This document shows, one piece after another, positions 33,435 through 44,695 of a DNA stretch of 48,130 nt. Each line of letters opens with the position of its first letter. Position 1 is the first letter of the stretch. Source of the stretch: an uncultured Duncaniella sp. (GTDB taxonomy: Bacteria; Bacteroidota; Bacteroidia; Bacteroidales; Muribaculaceae); assembly GCA_910586305.1 (NCBI GenBank), contig CAJUGS010000025.1, positions 1 through 48,130 of the forward strand, in the 5' to 3' direction. Below the pieces are notes generated by a model that searched no databases, was not told where the DNA came from, and worked only from the letters and a program-made list of their open reading frames with translations. The position numbers and the translations under genes are program-made.

Positions 33435-34270
33435 AAAAGCAAGTATATGCCCTGTTTATCCTGATGACCTTTTTTGCTACCGTTTGTTTGTCGGCAAAAA
33501 CACCAGTGGCCGAACGTGGCACCGTAAAGGGCAGTTATAATTTTTGGTTCTATGAACCGGATTCGGCCTCGGTTGAGAACCCAAAACCTCTTGTGGTTTT
33601 TCTACATGGTGCAAGCCTGTGTGGTAACAATCTTGAGCGTGTGAGACGCTACGGCACCATTGACGCAATCGATCGTGGGCTCAAGCTTGATGCTTATGTG
33701 GTTGCGCCTCAGAATAACGGAGGTGCATGGAAACCATCAAAAGTCATGGACATTGTGGATTGGGCCATTGACAAGCATCATGTGGACAGTACGAGGATTT
33801 ATGTCATAGGCATGAGTTTAGGCGGATATGGCACACTCGATGTGGCTGCAACATATCCAGACCGTATCGCAGCCGCGATGGCTTTGTGCGGTGGAGCGTC
33901 GGTAAAAGATCTATCAGGACTTAATAGTCTCCCGTTGTGGATAGTACATGGCACAGCCGACCGTGCTGTGTCCGTGGGCCAAAGCGACAGAGTCGTATCT
34001 GCGATAAAGGCTGTCGACACTGAAGCTCCACGGTTGATCTACAACCGTGTTCCAGGAATGAATCACGGACGACCGGCAAGGTTCTTCTACTTATCTGATC
34101 TTTATGACTGGCTTTTCATGCACAGCCTTGATGACGATGCACGTCCTATCGCTCCGGGATTTGACATCGTAGATAAATCCAAAGAGGCCTACAAAGGCCT
34201 ATCATACAAGAAGGCAAAGCGCAAATCCAACACTCCCAGACGCAAGACTCGAAGAAAACCCAGACAATAA
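33431..34270 (+). CDS. Exported alpha/beta hydrolase with a basic C-terminal tail
   Basis: This 279-residue protein has the signal peptide MKKQVYALFILMTFFATVCL (cleaved near SAKTP). The nucleophile elbow is GMSLGGYG with S129, the oxyanion region is VFLHGASLCGNN, and the acid and His are in GTADRAVS and PGMNHGRP. It resembles esterase/phospholipase or dienelactone-hydrolase-like prolyl-oligopeptidase relatives. The last ~20 residues (KAKRKSNTPRRKTRRKPRQ) are extremely basic, which is odd for a periplasmic enzyme. The start was chosen at the ATGA overlap with the propeller gene. A longer in-frame start at 33278 lies inside that gene. Confidence 0.8.
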   Translation: MKKQVYALFILMTFFATVCLSAKTPVAERGTVKGSYNFWFYEPDSASVENPKPLVVFLHGASLCGNNLERVRRYGTIDAIDRGLKLDAYVVAPQNNGGAWKPSKVMDIVDWAIDKHHVDSTRIYVIGMSLGGYGTLDVAATYPDRIAAAMALCGGASVKDLSGLNSLPLWIVHGTADRAVSVGQSDRVVSAIKAVDTEAPRLIYNRVPGMNHGRPARFFYLSDLYDWLFMHSLDDDARPIAPGFDIVDKSKEAYKGLSYKKAKRKSNTPRRKTRRKPRQ

Positions 34271-34417
34271 ATCAGTTGCACTGATAATGATTTCGAACCG
34301 TCTATTTTGCATCACATCTCACTGTAACACAAGCTTATACCGCGTTATGAAAGATTCATGATGCAACGTTGAATCAGAAAATCAAGAAAAATTTCTTTAA
34401 TTTCACGAAATTAATGT

Positions 34418-34425
34418 TATCTTTG
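34418..34425 (+). promoter_or_regulatory. mutA -7 promoter element
   Basis: TATCTTTG matches TAnnTTTG exactly, 65 bases before the mutA ATG. A TTTA at 34396-34399 could be a degenerate -33 box (18-base spacer). Confidence 0.55.
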
Positions 34426-34490
34426 CAAATTGAAAACACTTTCAACTCAAAAATCTCCTTACCGAAAATTATTTGATTAATACCATAATC

Positions 34491-36350
34491 ATGGCAGAAA
34501 AAAGAGAAAAATTGTTTGATCAGTTTCCCCCCGTCTCCACCGCAGAATGGAGAGCTAAGGTTGAAGCTGACCTGAAAGGTGCGCCATTTGACAAAAAACT
34601 TGTCTGGCGAACCAATGAGGGATTCAATGTCCAGCCAATGTATAGGCTTGAAGATGTCGAAAACCTCGCGACAACAAATTCGCTTCCCGGAGAATACCCC
34701 TACATCCGAGGCACACGCACCGAAAATGACTGGCTTATACGTCAGGAGATTGTAGCTGACACCTCCGCTGAGGCTAACAAAATCGCTCTTGATGTGCTTG
34801 GAAAGGGAGTGAATTCTCTCGGGTTCCATATTTCGGATATCGAGTCGCTTCAGGTCCTGGTTGAAGGCATTGATCTCGCATCAACAGAAATCAACTTCAC
34901 CTGCTGTCTAAAGAAAGCACTTCCATTGGCAGAGGCCCTCGTTGCTCTTGTTAAAGAAAAAGGATGTGCCGAGACATTCCGCGGTTCAATTGATTTCAAT
35001 CCGTTCAAGAAACCCCTTCGCAAGGGCGTAGAAATGTCAGCCGAAAATGTAATCGGTATGACTGTTTCCATTCTTGACACGGTGAAAGATGTGCCTGGCC
35101 TGCGTGTGCTTGCAGTTGACAGCGATATGCTTTCCAACGCTGGTGCTTATATTTATCAAGAACTTGGATACGCCTTATCATGGGGAGCATCATGGATGAC
35201 TCTTCTCACCGAGGCCGGACGTGATGCTTCTGAAGTCGCTGCTCGCATCAAGTTCAATATGGGAGTTTCAAGCAACTTCTTCATGGAGCTGTCCAAATTC
35301 CGTGCAGCCCGAATGATGTGGGCTCAGATTGTGGCTCAATATAATGGAAACGAAGAAGCTGCGAAAATGCTCGCCCATGCCACAACTTCGCGTTTCAACC
35401 AGACTCTTTACGATGCCCATGTCAACCTCCTGCGAAGCCAGACCGAGTCGATGTCTGCTGCTCTTGCCGGTGTTGATTCAATTACCGTTACTCCGTTTGA
35501 CGCTCCTTACAAGAAACCCGATGAATTCTCTGAGCGCATAGCTCGCAACCAGCAACATCTTCTCAAGGAAGAAAGCCATCTTGACAAAGTCATTGACCCG
35601 GCCGGCGGTAGTTACTATGTTGAGACCCTCACAGTTGCGATTGCCAAGGAAGCATGGAACCTGTTCCTCGCAGTGGAGGACAATGGAGGTTTCCTAAAAG
35701 CCTGCAACAACGGCGACATCCAAAAAGCCGTTCGCGAGAGCTCGGAAAAACGCCACACAGACGTCGCTCGTCGCAAAGAGATTCTTCTCGGCACCAACCA
35801 GTATCCCAACATTAATGAGATGGCTGCCGATAAGATTGTAGAGCTCAATGGCGCTCTGGTTTGTTCGTGCGGTCACCACAAAGAAGAGAGCTGTGAAAAC
35901 GCAGCGGCCCTTCCTACAAGCCGTGCGGCAAGCGACTTTGAGCAGCTCCGCCTTGACACAGAAGCTGCATCCAATCGCCCGAAGGTGTTTATGCTAACAA
36001 TCGGCAATCTTGCCATGAGACTCGCTCGTGCGCAGTTCTCAAGCAACTTCTTTGGATGTGCCGGATATGAGATTATCGATAATCTCGGATTTGACACTGT
36101 TGAACAGGGAGTAGATGCCGCACTTGAAAAAGAGGCAGATATTATTGTACTTTGCTCGAGTGATGATGAGTATGCTGAATTCGCTCCTGCTGCATTTAAA
36201 TATCTTGACGGTCGGGCTCAGTTTGTCGTTGCAGGCGCACCCGCTTGCATGGACGACTTGAAAGCCGTAGGCATCAATGATTTTGTTCATGTGAGAGTCA
36301 ATGTACTCGACACTCTCCGTGACTTCAACAACCGTCTTCTAAAAAAGTAA
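34491..36350 (+). CDS. mutA: Methylmalonyl-CoA mutase small subunit
   Basis: This is the beta subunit of the B12-dependent mutase that interconverts succinyl-CoA and (R)-methylmalonyl-CoA. In Bacteroidales it serves the path to propionate. The 619-residue protein starts MAEKREKLFDQFPPVSTAEW. It carries the TIM-barrel mutase domain (KVIDPAGGSYYVETLT near 363-378). Its C-terminal B12-fold domain lacks the DxHxxG cobalt-binding motif, as expected for the non-catalytic subunit. An ATG at 34473 is in frame but adds MINTII, not found in relatives. mutB follows after 21 bases. Confidence 0.94.
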   Translation: MAEKREKLFDQFPPVSTAEWRAKVEADLKGAPFDKKLVWRTNEGFNVQPMYRLEDVENLATTNSLPGEYPYIRGTRTENDWLIRQEIVADTSAEANKIALDVLGKGVNSLGFHISDIESLQVLVEGIDLASTEINFTCCLKKALPLAEALVALVKEKGCAETFRGSIDFNPFKKPLRKGVEMSAENVIGMTVSILDTVKDVPGLRVLAVDSDMLSNAGAYIYQELGYALSWGASWMTLLTEAGRDASEVAARIKFNMGVSSNFFMELSKFRAARMMWAQIVAQYNGNEEAAKMLAHATTSRFNQTLYDAHVNLLRSQTESMSAALAGVDSITVTPFDAPYKKPDEFSERIARNQQHLLKEESHLDKVIDPAGGSYYVETLTVAIAKEAWNLFLAVEDNGGFLKACNNGDIQKAVRESSEKRHTDVARRKEILLGTNQYPNINEMAADKIVELNGALVCSCGHHKEESCENAAALPTSRAASDFEQLRLDTEAASNRPKVFMLTIGNLAMRLARAQFSSNFFGCAGYEIIDNLGFDTVEQGVDAALEKEADIIVLCSSDDEYAEFAPAAFKYLDGRAQFVVAGAPACMDDLKAVGINDFVHVRVNVLDTLRDFNNRLLKK

Positions 36351-36371
36351 TCCATTCATCCCCTGAAAGAT

Positions 36372-38507
<2,136 letters not shown>

Positions 38508-38539
38508 GACATCATTCTGAAAAAAAGCCAGACTAAAAT

Positions 38540-38581
38540 AATCAGCCCCGCTCCGAAAGTTGCACTGGAGCGGGGCTGATT
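38540..38581. terminator. Strong bidirectional terminator after mutB
   Basis: AATCAGCCCCGCTCC (38540-38554) pairs perfectly with GGAGCGGGGCTGATT (38567-38581) around a 12-base loop. A run of T follows on the plus side and TATTTTAG on the minus side. It serves the convergent mutB and phosphate-transporter transcripts. Confidence 0.85.
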
Positions 38582-38585
38582 TTAT

Positions 38586-40844
38586 TCACCTGCCTGAGTA
38601 GTTATTGTCAAGTATCTTGGCATAAGCCCTGATGAATTTGCGCAAAGATGAAACCATTTCTCTTGTCTCCTGCAGCATATTGAGATATACATACAGCACA
38701 GTCATTGTCGACGGATCCCCTTCGCGTATATGTGTGTAAAGGCTGTGATATGTGTCAGAAATCTGGTTCTTGGTTATCTCACATTCACGTCTCACGATGT
38801 CTACATTGTCCGTCATACCTTCTGTGACAATGGCCAATGTGTCGGTGAACAGAGCAGATACTTTGTCTCTCACATTCTCGAAATCCGCCACATATCTTTC
38901 CGGGAGTGGCAAGAAGTTGTTTTCAACGTGTTCTTTGCATATCTCATTTATACGTCTCAGATTGTATAGAATCGACATACAGCAGTTATTGCCAAGATAA
39001 AACCATGTGCTTTTTTCTATGGCAGTCTCACGCCCGAGCTTACGGAAACATAGTGTTTCTTTTCTGCGGTCGTTTTTCAAGCGCTGTTTCTCCTTCATCA
39101 GGCTTGACTCCGCTTTATCCAACGCTTTTACATTTTCCTTTACGAATGCCGCTGTTACAACTCGGTAGTTTTCCTCAGCATATGACAAGAATCTCGCCTG
39201 ACGGTCCTTAAGATAGGTCATGAATACAGGCCATACATTCTCGGAATCGTTAGAAGCTACTATTGCGTTGAACATTGCGTCATCTCCCTCCTCAGGCTTG
39301 CTCTCACGGAAGCGCCGATTGCTTCTTATTATGAGGAACACAGTGAGTATGGCAGCGACAAACATTGCGGCGACACCAAATGAATGCATCGCAAGTACAA
39401 TTATACCCGCACCGATGAATGCGGCTCCGGCCGTCATGAACCATCCTCCAATCACAGAGATTACACCTGTAATGCGGAACACAGCGCTTTCTCTTCCCCA
39501 AGCTCTGTCGGCAAGAGATGTTCCCATTGCTACCATAAATGTCACGAATGTTGTAGAAAGCGGCAGCTTCATGGATGTACCCAAAGCAATGAGTGCACCT
39601 GCAAGAACAAGATTTACCGCCCCTCTAACGAGATCAAAGGCCTCGCCATTTTCATTTACGGCCTCAAGGGTGTTGAACCGGGCTCCAAACCACCGCCTCA
39701 TCTTCAACGGAGTATGGTGTTTTATCTGATTTATTGCTGAAAGAGACCATCTGACAATCCTTCGAGCCAATCTCGACGAGCCAAACATTTCGTCACCTCC
39801 CACACTACTTCCAAGTCCAATCTCGGTCTGAGACACCTTCCGGGCCTTCTTAGATGTGGCAAGAGCAATTACCATAATCAATCCGGCCCCGACGAGAAAC
39901 CACACTGATGTATCAGCCGGATTATTCAGCGCAACCATCATATGCTCCATCGGATTTCCATCTCCGTTGGCAGCATAGTCATTATAGGCTGACAACCCGG
40001 AGAGTGGTACTCCTATGAAATTGACCAGGTCATTTCCAGCAAACGCCATTGCAAGCGAGAAAGTACCCATGAGCACAATGACCTTTAATACATTGACGCG
40101 CAACATATGGAGTATCTGCATAATCACGGTGAGACCGACAAGACATCCGGCAATAATCCATCCTGTATTATGGTCAATGACCGCCTTTATTTCAGGAGTC
40201 ATAAAGGCCATATTGCGAACACCCTTGATGAGAAGGAAATATATGATCGCCGTAGCGCATACACCTCCAAATATGCCGATTTTCCATTTCATTCGCCGGC
40301 GATAATCAAACGTGAAGAGCAGTCTTGTCAGAAACTGCACAACCGTTCCGAACACAAAGGCGATAGCAACAGAGAGAAAAATACCGATAATCACCGTCAG
40401 CGCTTTTTCAGTGTTGATGAGTTCATTTAAACCCACACCACTTTCGCCGGAGAATATTTTTATAATAGCCACGACAAAGCTTGCACCCAATAGCTCGAAT
40501 ACCATTGATACTGTAGTAGAAGTTGGAAGGCCAAGCGTATTGAAGATGTCAAGCAGGATTATATCCGTCACCATTACGGCCATGAAAATGCAGAGGATGT
40601 CATAAAATGAGAAATACTCCGGACGGAAAATACCATGTCTGGCGATGTCCATCATGCCATTGCTCATTGCTGCTCCGAGGAAAACGCCCAAAGAAGCTAC
40701 GATAAGAACGCGCTTGAAAGGAGCCGCTTTTGAGCCAATAGCCGAATTGAGAAAATTTACCGCATCATTGCTGACTCCGACCGACAAATCGAAAACAGCC
40801 AGCATAAACAAGAATACGATAAGGCATAGAAACAATATTTCCAT
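38586..40844 (-). CDS. PiT-family inorganic phosphate transporter with PhoU-like tail
   Basis: This 752-residue membrane protein starts at MEILFLCLIVFLFMLAVFDL (nine residues after an upstream ATG). The two inverted PiT signatures are visible: VGVSNDAVNFLNSAIGSKAA near 29-48 and AGNDLVNFIGVPLSGLSAYN near 275-294. About 10-12 hydrophobic helices lie in residues 1-520. The C-terminal ~200 residues are soluble and helical, with PhoU-like character (FYLGNNCCMSILYNLRRINE and helical hairpins). This layout is typical of Bacteroidota PiT transporters. It follows the histidine kinase by 45 bases on the same strand, so phosphate-responsive control is likely. Confidence 0.87.
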   Translation of the reverse strand: MEILFLCLIVFLFMLAVFDLSVGVSNDAVNFLNSAIGSKAAPFKRVLIVASLGVFLGAAMSNGMMDIARHGIFRPEYFSFYDILCIFMAVMVTDIILLDIFNTLGLPTSTTVSMVFELLGASFVVAIIKIFSGESGVGLNELINTEKALTVIIGIFLSVAIAFVFGTVVQFLTRLLFTFDYRRRMKWKIGIFGGVCATAIIYFLLIKGVRNMAFMTPEIKAVIDHNTGWIIAGCLVGLTVIMQILHMLRVNVLKVIVLMGTFSLAMAFAGNDLVNFIGVPLSGLSAYNDYAANGDGNPMEHMMVALNNPADTSVWFLVGAGLIMVIALATSKKARKVSQTEIGLGSSVGGDEMFGSSRLARRIVRWSLSAINQIKHHTPLKMRRWFGARFNTLEAVNENGEAFDLVRGAVNLVLAGALIALGTSMKLPLSTTFVTFMVAMGTSLADRAWGRESAVFRITGVISVIGGWFMTAGAAFIGAGIIVLAMHSFGVAAMFVAAILTVFLIIRSNRRFRESKPEEGDDAMFNAIVASNDSENVWPVFMTYLKDRQARFLSYAEENYRVVTAAFVKENVKALDKAESSLMKEKQRLKNDRRKETLCFRKLGRETAIEKSTWFYLGNNCCMSILYNLRRINEICKEHVENNFLPLPERYVADFENVRDKVSALFTDTLAIVTEGMTDNVDIVRRECEITKNQISDTYHSLYTHIREGDPSTMTVLYVYLNMLQETREMVSSLRKFIRAYAKILDNNYSGR

Positions 40845-40889
40845 ATACTTTGAATTGATTTGACAATACAAAGTAAACGCTTGAATGTT

Positions 40890-42338
40890 TCATAATTGTT
40901 TCATACGGGTTACACAAAAAATAAATTCTACTCCCCCTTCCGGGCAATTTTGAGCCTTGATGCCTCCACCATGCCATGCAACGGCGTTCTTAACGATAGA
41001 TAATCCAAGCCCGGTTCCTCCGGCCTGACGGGACCGTCCTTTGTCAATTCTATAAAACCGTTCGAAGATACGAGTCAGATGAACTTCTTCAATTCCACAT
41101 CCATTGTCTGCTACCGACAACTCGATACAATGGTCAGATGCATTTTTTACGGCAATGCTTATTTCGCTACATCCTGAGTAGGCAAGCGAATTAGAGATAA
41201 GATTTCTGAAAATCGAGGCCAGAAGATCCCTGTTGCCTTCCATTGGATATGATCCGGATATTTGATTTCGTATCTTAACTCCTTTCACATCCGACTCGGC
41301 GGCGAACTCCTCACAAACATCCGCCACAACGCACGCTAAATCCAGTTTCTCCGCCACAATACTTTCTCCTCCATCTTCAAGCCTTGTTATAGCTGAAATA
41401 TCTGCAAGAAGTCTGCGCAATCTCTCATTAGCCCTATAACATCTTGCTATGAACTCCTCACGTTTTTCAGATGACATATTTTTATGCGTCATCAATGTTT
41501 CCAGGCAAACATTCATCGATGCCACTGGCGTCTTAAGCTCGTGGTTGATATTATTGGTCAACTGACGTTTTATTCTCTCTTTTTCTTTCCCTTCTCTCAG
41601 CGCCGCCCTATGTTCACGGTCTCTTTCTGCGGCAGTATGTTGCAGTCTTGCATATAGTCTCACTATATTATTTGAGATATCTCCGAGCTCGTCATGAGGA
41701 AAGGGATCGGCATCGGTGATTCTTTCGCCTCGTTCAGCTCTTTCGGCAAAACGCTTCAGACGACGTATGTGAGCTCCAAGTCTTCCGATCACAAAATACC
41801 CTATAACACACATCACGAAAGTAACGCCTACCAGGAACCACAAAAAGCCATAGTCGGCCGATAAGAGCTGATGTAGCGACACTGTATAAGGCACGGCGGT
41901 TCGAACAATGTACTCCCCCCGTTTCTTGGCTGAATAGAAATAGGTGTTACCCGTACTTTTACTATGACGACGCAGGCAAAATCCCTCACCGCGCTTCATA
42001 GCGTCAGCAATCTCCTTTCGGTTCAAATGATTACTCCCCGGAAGAGTATCAAGTGAGTTATCACTGATAACATTGCCACAGGTATCAAGCACACTCACGC
42101 GCAAGTCTTCAAATGAATGCGGAATCACACCAAATCTGCCAGAGGACTCGTTTGACTCTGCAATCTCATCAAGAAGACGGTCATTGTACATTTGCAGTCT
42201 TTGATTCAACTCCTCCGCCTTGAAGCTCTTTTCTCTATGATACTGGAATATTGCAACACAGGCGATCAGTATGACAGAATACAAGACGAGTCCGGCAAAT
42301 AGCCTGCGGTGATATGACAATTTATTTGAAAAAGCCAT
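40890..42338 (-). CDS. Sensor histidine kinase
   Basis: This 482-residue membrane kinase has TM1 (LFAGLVLYSVILIACVAIF, about 13-32), a periplasmic sensing region of about 120 residues and TM2 (FLWFLVGVTFVMCVIGYFVI). HAMP follows, then HisKA with the phospho-acceptor H266 in NNINHELKTPVAS. The ATPase domain has DNGCGIEEVHLTRIFERFYR and the G box GGTGLGLSIVKN. The stop is 45 bases from the PiT start, and the start lies 17 bases inside the response regulator gene. PhoR-like function is inferred from the neighbour, not from the sensor domain. Confidence 0.9.
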   Translation of the reverse strand: MAFSNKLSYHRRLFAGLVLYSVILIACVAIFQYHREKSFKAEELNQRLQMYNDRLLDEIAESNESSGRFGVIPHSFEDLRVSVLDTCGNVISDNSLDTLPGSNHLNRKEIADAMKRGEGFCLRRHSKSTGNTYFYSAKKRGEYIVRTAVPYTVSLHQLLSADYGFLWFLVGVTFVMCVIGYFVIGRLGAHIRRLKRFAERAERGERITDADPFPHDELGDISNNIVRLYARLQHTAAERDREHRAALREGKEKERIKRQLTNNINHELKTPVASMNVCLETLMTHKNMSSEKREEFIARCYRANERLRRLLADISAITRLEDGGESIVAEKLDLACVVADVCEEFAAESDVKGVKIRNQISGSYPMEGNRDLLASIFRNLISNSLAYSGCSEISIAVKNASDHCIELSVADNGCGIEEVHLTRIFERFYRIDKGRSRQAGGTGLGLSIVKNAVAWHGGGIKAQNCPEGGVEFIFCVTRMKQL

Positions 42339-43008
42339 AACCGTAGCCTGAACGCGTGACTATATTTTTCCCGTATACACCGAGCTTTGACCTTAGCCGC
42401 GTAATATTCACATCAATTACACGATCAAGCACAACAACTTCCTCCGGCCATATTTTTTTCAGTAGCTCTTCACGAGAAAACACCCTTCCGGGATTAGAAA
42501 GCATCAGAACAAGCAACTCAAATTCCTTTCGCGGCATTCTGATGTCCTTGCCGTCTATCGAACAGTTCTTTTCGATCGTGGATATGTGTATTCCTTTATA
42601 TATTATGTCTGATTGCCCAGTTGAGACAGACCGAGAACAACGACGAAGTACAGCTCTGATACGTGCTATGACATTACGGATAGAATATGGCTTGGTAATA
42701 TAATCATCAACACCGATGTTAAGTCCGTTGACCATATCATCTTCGTTGTCTTTAGCCGTGCAAAAAATTATGGGAATTCTTGAAGTATCCTGGCGCCTTT
42801 TCAAAATAGAGGCCAAAGTAGTACCACTCATCTCCTCCATCATTATATCAAGAAGTATGAGAGAATAATCAGTGAGATTTAGTGCCAAGGCTTCTTCCGC
42901 ACTAAAGGCTACATCAACACTGTAACCCTCCTCTTCAAGATTAAATCGAAGTGCCTCACATAAGGTTTCCTCATCGTCAACCACCAATATTCTTTGTTTC
43001 TGCTCCAT
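42322..43008 (-). CDS. OmpR/PhoB-type response regulator
   Basis: This 228-residue protein starts MEQKQRILVVDDEETLCEAL; a 10-residue upstream extension overlaps the promoter and was rejected. The receiver domain has the acidic pocket D11/D12, phospho-acceptor D54 (LILLDIMMEE), T/S in FCTAKD and K in ITKPYS. A winged-helix DNA-binding domain follows (REELLKKIWPEEVVVLDRVI, ending in TRSGYGYGF). It overlaps the kinase gene by 17 bases and leads the operon RR-HK-PiT. The KPY/ITK region and wing are intact, so it should be functional. Confidence 0.92.
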   Translation of the reverse strand: MEQKQRILVVDDEETLCEALRFNLEEEGYSVDVAFSAEEALALNLTDYSLILLDIMMEEMSGTTLASILKRRQDTSRIPIIFCTAKDNEDDMVNGLNIGVDDYITKPYSIRNVIARIRAVLRRCSRSVSTGQSDIIYKGIHISTIEKNCSIDGKDIRMPRKEFELLVLMLSNPGRVFSREELLKKIWPEEVVVLDRVIDVNITRLRSKLGVYGKNIVTRSGYGYGFFK

Positions 43009-43026
43009 TTGAGTCTCTGTTTTCTG

Positions 43027-43057
43027 CAAAGTTAGCAAAAATGATTATTTAGTCAAA
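43027..43057 (-). promoter_or_regulatory. Promoter of the response regulator operon
   Basis: Minus-strand TTTG (plus 43054-43057), 19 bases and TAACTTTG (plus 43027-43034) are an exact consensus. It lies 19 bases before the ATG at 43008. Confidence 0.7.
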
Positions 43058-43098
43058 CGTCATTGACGTACTTCTTATAGGACAGAGGGATAAAATAA

Positions 43099-43138
43099 AA
43101 ATCCGCAAGCAATTGTATTTACAATCGCTTGCGGATTT
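43099..43138 (-). terminator. Terminator of the tRNA operon
   Basis: AAATCCGCAAGC (43099-43110) pairs with GCTTGCGGATTT (43127-43138), with further pairing of ATTGT/ACAAT in the loop. On the minus strand it is followed by TTTTTATTTTA. It lies just downstream of tRNA-Leu. Confidence 0.8.
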
Positions 43139-43144
43139 CTACGG

Positions 43145-43228
43145 TGTCCGAAATGAGACTCGAACTCACACGTCATAATTGACACTACCCCCTCAAAGTA
43201 GCGCGTCTACCAATTCCGCCATCCGGAC
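43145..43228 (-). tRNA. tRNA-Leu(GAG)
   Basis: An 84-base cloverleaf with acceptor GTCCGGA/TTCGGAC and D arm GGTAGACGC. The anticodon loop TTGAGGG gives anticodon GAG (CUC/CUU codons). A long class II variable arm and T arm GAGTTCGAGTCTC complete it. The 3' CCA is not encoded. It is the last gene of the three-tRNA operon. Confidence 0.9.
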
Positions 43229-43243
43229 ATTTTAATAAGGGTG

Positions 43244-43316
43244 AGCGAAAAACGGGACTCGAACCCGCGACCCCAACCTTGGCAAGGTTGTGCTCTACCA
43301 ACTGAGCTATTTTCGC
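43244..43316 (-). tRNA. tRNA-Gly(GCC)
   Basis: A 73-base cloverleaf with acceptor GCGAAAA/TTTTCGC and D loop TAGCTCAGTTGGTAGAGC. The anticodon loop TTGCCAA gives anticodon GCC, and the T arm is GCGGGTTCGAGTCCCG. CCA is not encoded. It is identical in sequence to the upstream copy at 43345-43417. Confidence 0.93.
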
Positions 43317-43344
43317 ATAACGAGGGATGTTAATGTTCTATTTG

Positions 43345-43417
43345 AGCGAAAAACGGGACTCGAACCCGCGACCCCAACCTTGGCAAGGTTGTGCTCTACC
43401 AACTGAGCTATTTTCGC
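43345..43417 (-). tRNA. tRNA-Gly(GCC), second copy
   Basis: Same 73-base sequence and anticodon GCC as the neighbouring tRNA-Gly, separated by 28 bases. It is the first tRNA of the cluster, downstream of an exact consensus promoter. Confidence 0.93.
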
Positions 43418-43470
43418 GGCCTTTTCAATTTACTCTCGCAATTGGGAGCGTCTCTCCCGTTTTTGCGATG

Positions 43471-43502
43471 CAAAGGTAGGCACTTTTTTTATTCCATGCA
43501 AA
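43471..43502 (-). promoter_or_regulatory. tRNA operon promoter
   Basis: Minus-strand TTTG (plus 43499-43502), 20 bases, TACCTTTG (plus 43471-43478): exact consensus, 54 bases before the first tRNA-Gly. Confidence 0.75.
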
Positions 43503-43516
43503 TTTTCACAAATAAT

Positions 43517-44695
43517 TTAACCCTTGTTAACACAAGTAACACATCTCTCAGGGAACAATCTGTTGACAATCGCAGCGATTGCGCCATCACCTGTGACGTT
43601 GCAAGCCGTTCCAAATGAGTCCATTGCGATATACAGAGCTATCATCAGCGCTATTTGTTGCTCATCAAATCCAAGAATTCCCTGAAGCAAACCTATAGAA
43701 GCCATAATAGCCCCTCCCGGTATGCCCGGCGCGGCAATCATGGTAATCCCAAGCATCGCTATAAAGTGAAAAAAAAGACCCATATCGTGATTATGCCCAT
43801 GCATTATCATTAAAGCGAGCGCACAAGCAACTATTTTAAGAGTGCTTCCACTAAGATGAATTGTTGCACATAAAGGGACAACAAAACCCGCAATGTCCTC
43901 TCTCACCCCCATAGAAATTGTCTGTTTGAGCGTGACGGGAATCGTGGCGGCTGACGACTGTGTGCCAAGCGCTGTAAAATAAGCCGGCATCATATTCCAA
44001 AGCATCTTCAAAGGATTCTTTCGAGCAAACAATCCCGCTATCATATATTGAAACAACAACAGAAGGATGTGCATCGCAAATATGATTCCAATAATCTTGG
44101 CAAAACACGACACTATAGTCCCCACCTCACCTTGCGCTGCCATACATAGGAAGATGCCAAATATATAGACAGGCAGTAGAGGAATAATAGCTGTACGTAT
44201 CGTCATTTCAACAATAGCTCGGAATTCGCCAAACGCCTCCCTTAGCGTCCCTCCCTTGACAAAAGCAGTGCCAAGCCCAAGCACGAAAGAGGCCACAAGG
44301 GCCGTCATCACTGTCATCACTGGAGGAATGCCGACACTAAAATACGGGGCCGTCTCAGGATGCTCGCTCTGCATCGATGCCACAGAAAGATGACTAATGA
44401 GAGACGGAAAAGTGAGCGAAGCTGTCGCATAGGAGAACAACCCTGCCAACAGAGTAGTCCCATAGGCCAGCAATGCCGTGACTACGAGCAACTTACCGGC
44501 TCTTACGCCTATTTCAGCAATCGCCGGGGTCACAAAACCAATGATAATCAGCGGTATCATAAACCCAAGAAACTGAGAGAAAACACCGTTGAACGTTGCC
44601 ATCAGTCGTGAAAGCCATTCAGGCGACACAAGTCCAATCAGCGACCCGGCTACAATGGACACAAAAATCAGAGTGAGAAGTCCGGGGCGTTTCAT
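43517..44695 (-). CDS. Dicarboxylate/amino acid:cation symporter (DAACS family)
   Basis: This 392-residue membrane protein starts MKRPGLLTLIFVSIVAGSLI. Its ATG overlaps the nadE stop (ATGA); an in-frame TTG three codons upstream is less likely. It has about eight hydrophobic helices and two re-entrant loops. Conserved regions resemble GltP/SstT-type transporters: QFLGFMIPLIIIGFVTPAIA, a helix-rich middle with TALGTQSSAATIPVTL (the serine-rich hairpin) and VVPLCATIHLSGSTLKIVAC. Likely substrates are glutamate, aspartate, serine or C4-dicarboxylates with Na+ or H+. It is coupled to nadE, which has no evident functional link. Confidence 0.88.
   Translation of the reverse strand: MKRPGLLTLIFVSIVAGSLIGLVSPEWLSRLMATFNGVFSQFLGFMIPLIIIGFVTPAIAEIGVRAGKLLVVTALLAYGTTLLAGLFSYATASLTFPSLISHLSVASMQSEHPETAPYFSVGIPPVMTVMTALVASFVLGLGTAFVKGGTLREAFGEFRAIVEMTIRTAIIPLLPVYIFGIFLCMAAQGEVGTIVSCFAKIIGIIFAMHILLLLFQYMIAGLFARKNPLKMLWNMMPAYFTALGTQSSAATIPVTLKQTISMGVREDIAGFVVPLCATIHLSGSTLKIVACALALMIMHGHNHDMGLFFHFIAMLGITMIAAPGIPGGAIMASIGLLQGILGFDEQQIALMIALYIAMDSFGTACNVTGDGAIAAIVNRLFPERCVTCVNKG

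Noticed and set aside
34271..34285. ATCAGT-TGC-ACTGAT hairpin after the alpha/beta hydrolase
   Set aside because: Short stem with a 3-base loop and no T run, so terminator function is not supported.
39220..39729. 169-residue plus-strand frame inside the phosphate transporter gene
   Set aside because: Antisense shadow of membrane helices; low-complexity Ser/Thr/Ala composition and no domain.
40845..40889. Separate promoter for the PiT transporter (TTACTTTG at plus 40869-40876)
   Set aside because: One mismatch in the first TA position and no TTTG at the right distance; co-transcription with the kinase is simpler.
43444..43458. GGGAG-CTCCC hairpin before the tRNA genes, followed by TTTTT on the plus strand
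   Set aside because: No plus-strand gene precedes it, and on the minus strand it lies between the tRNA promoter and the first tRNA without a T tract, so it is probably just leader structure.
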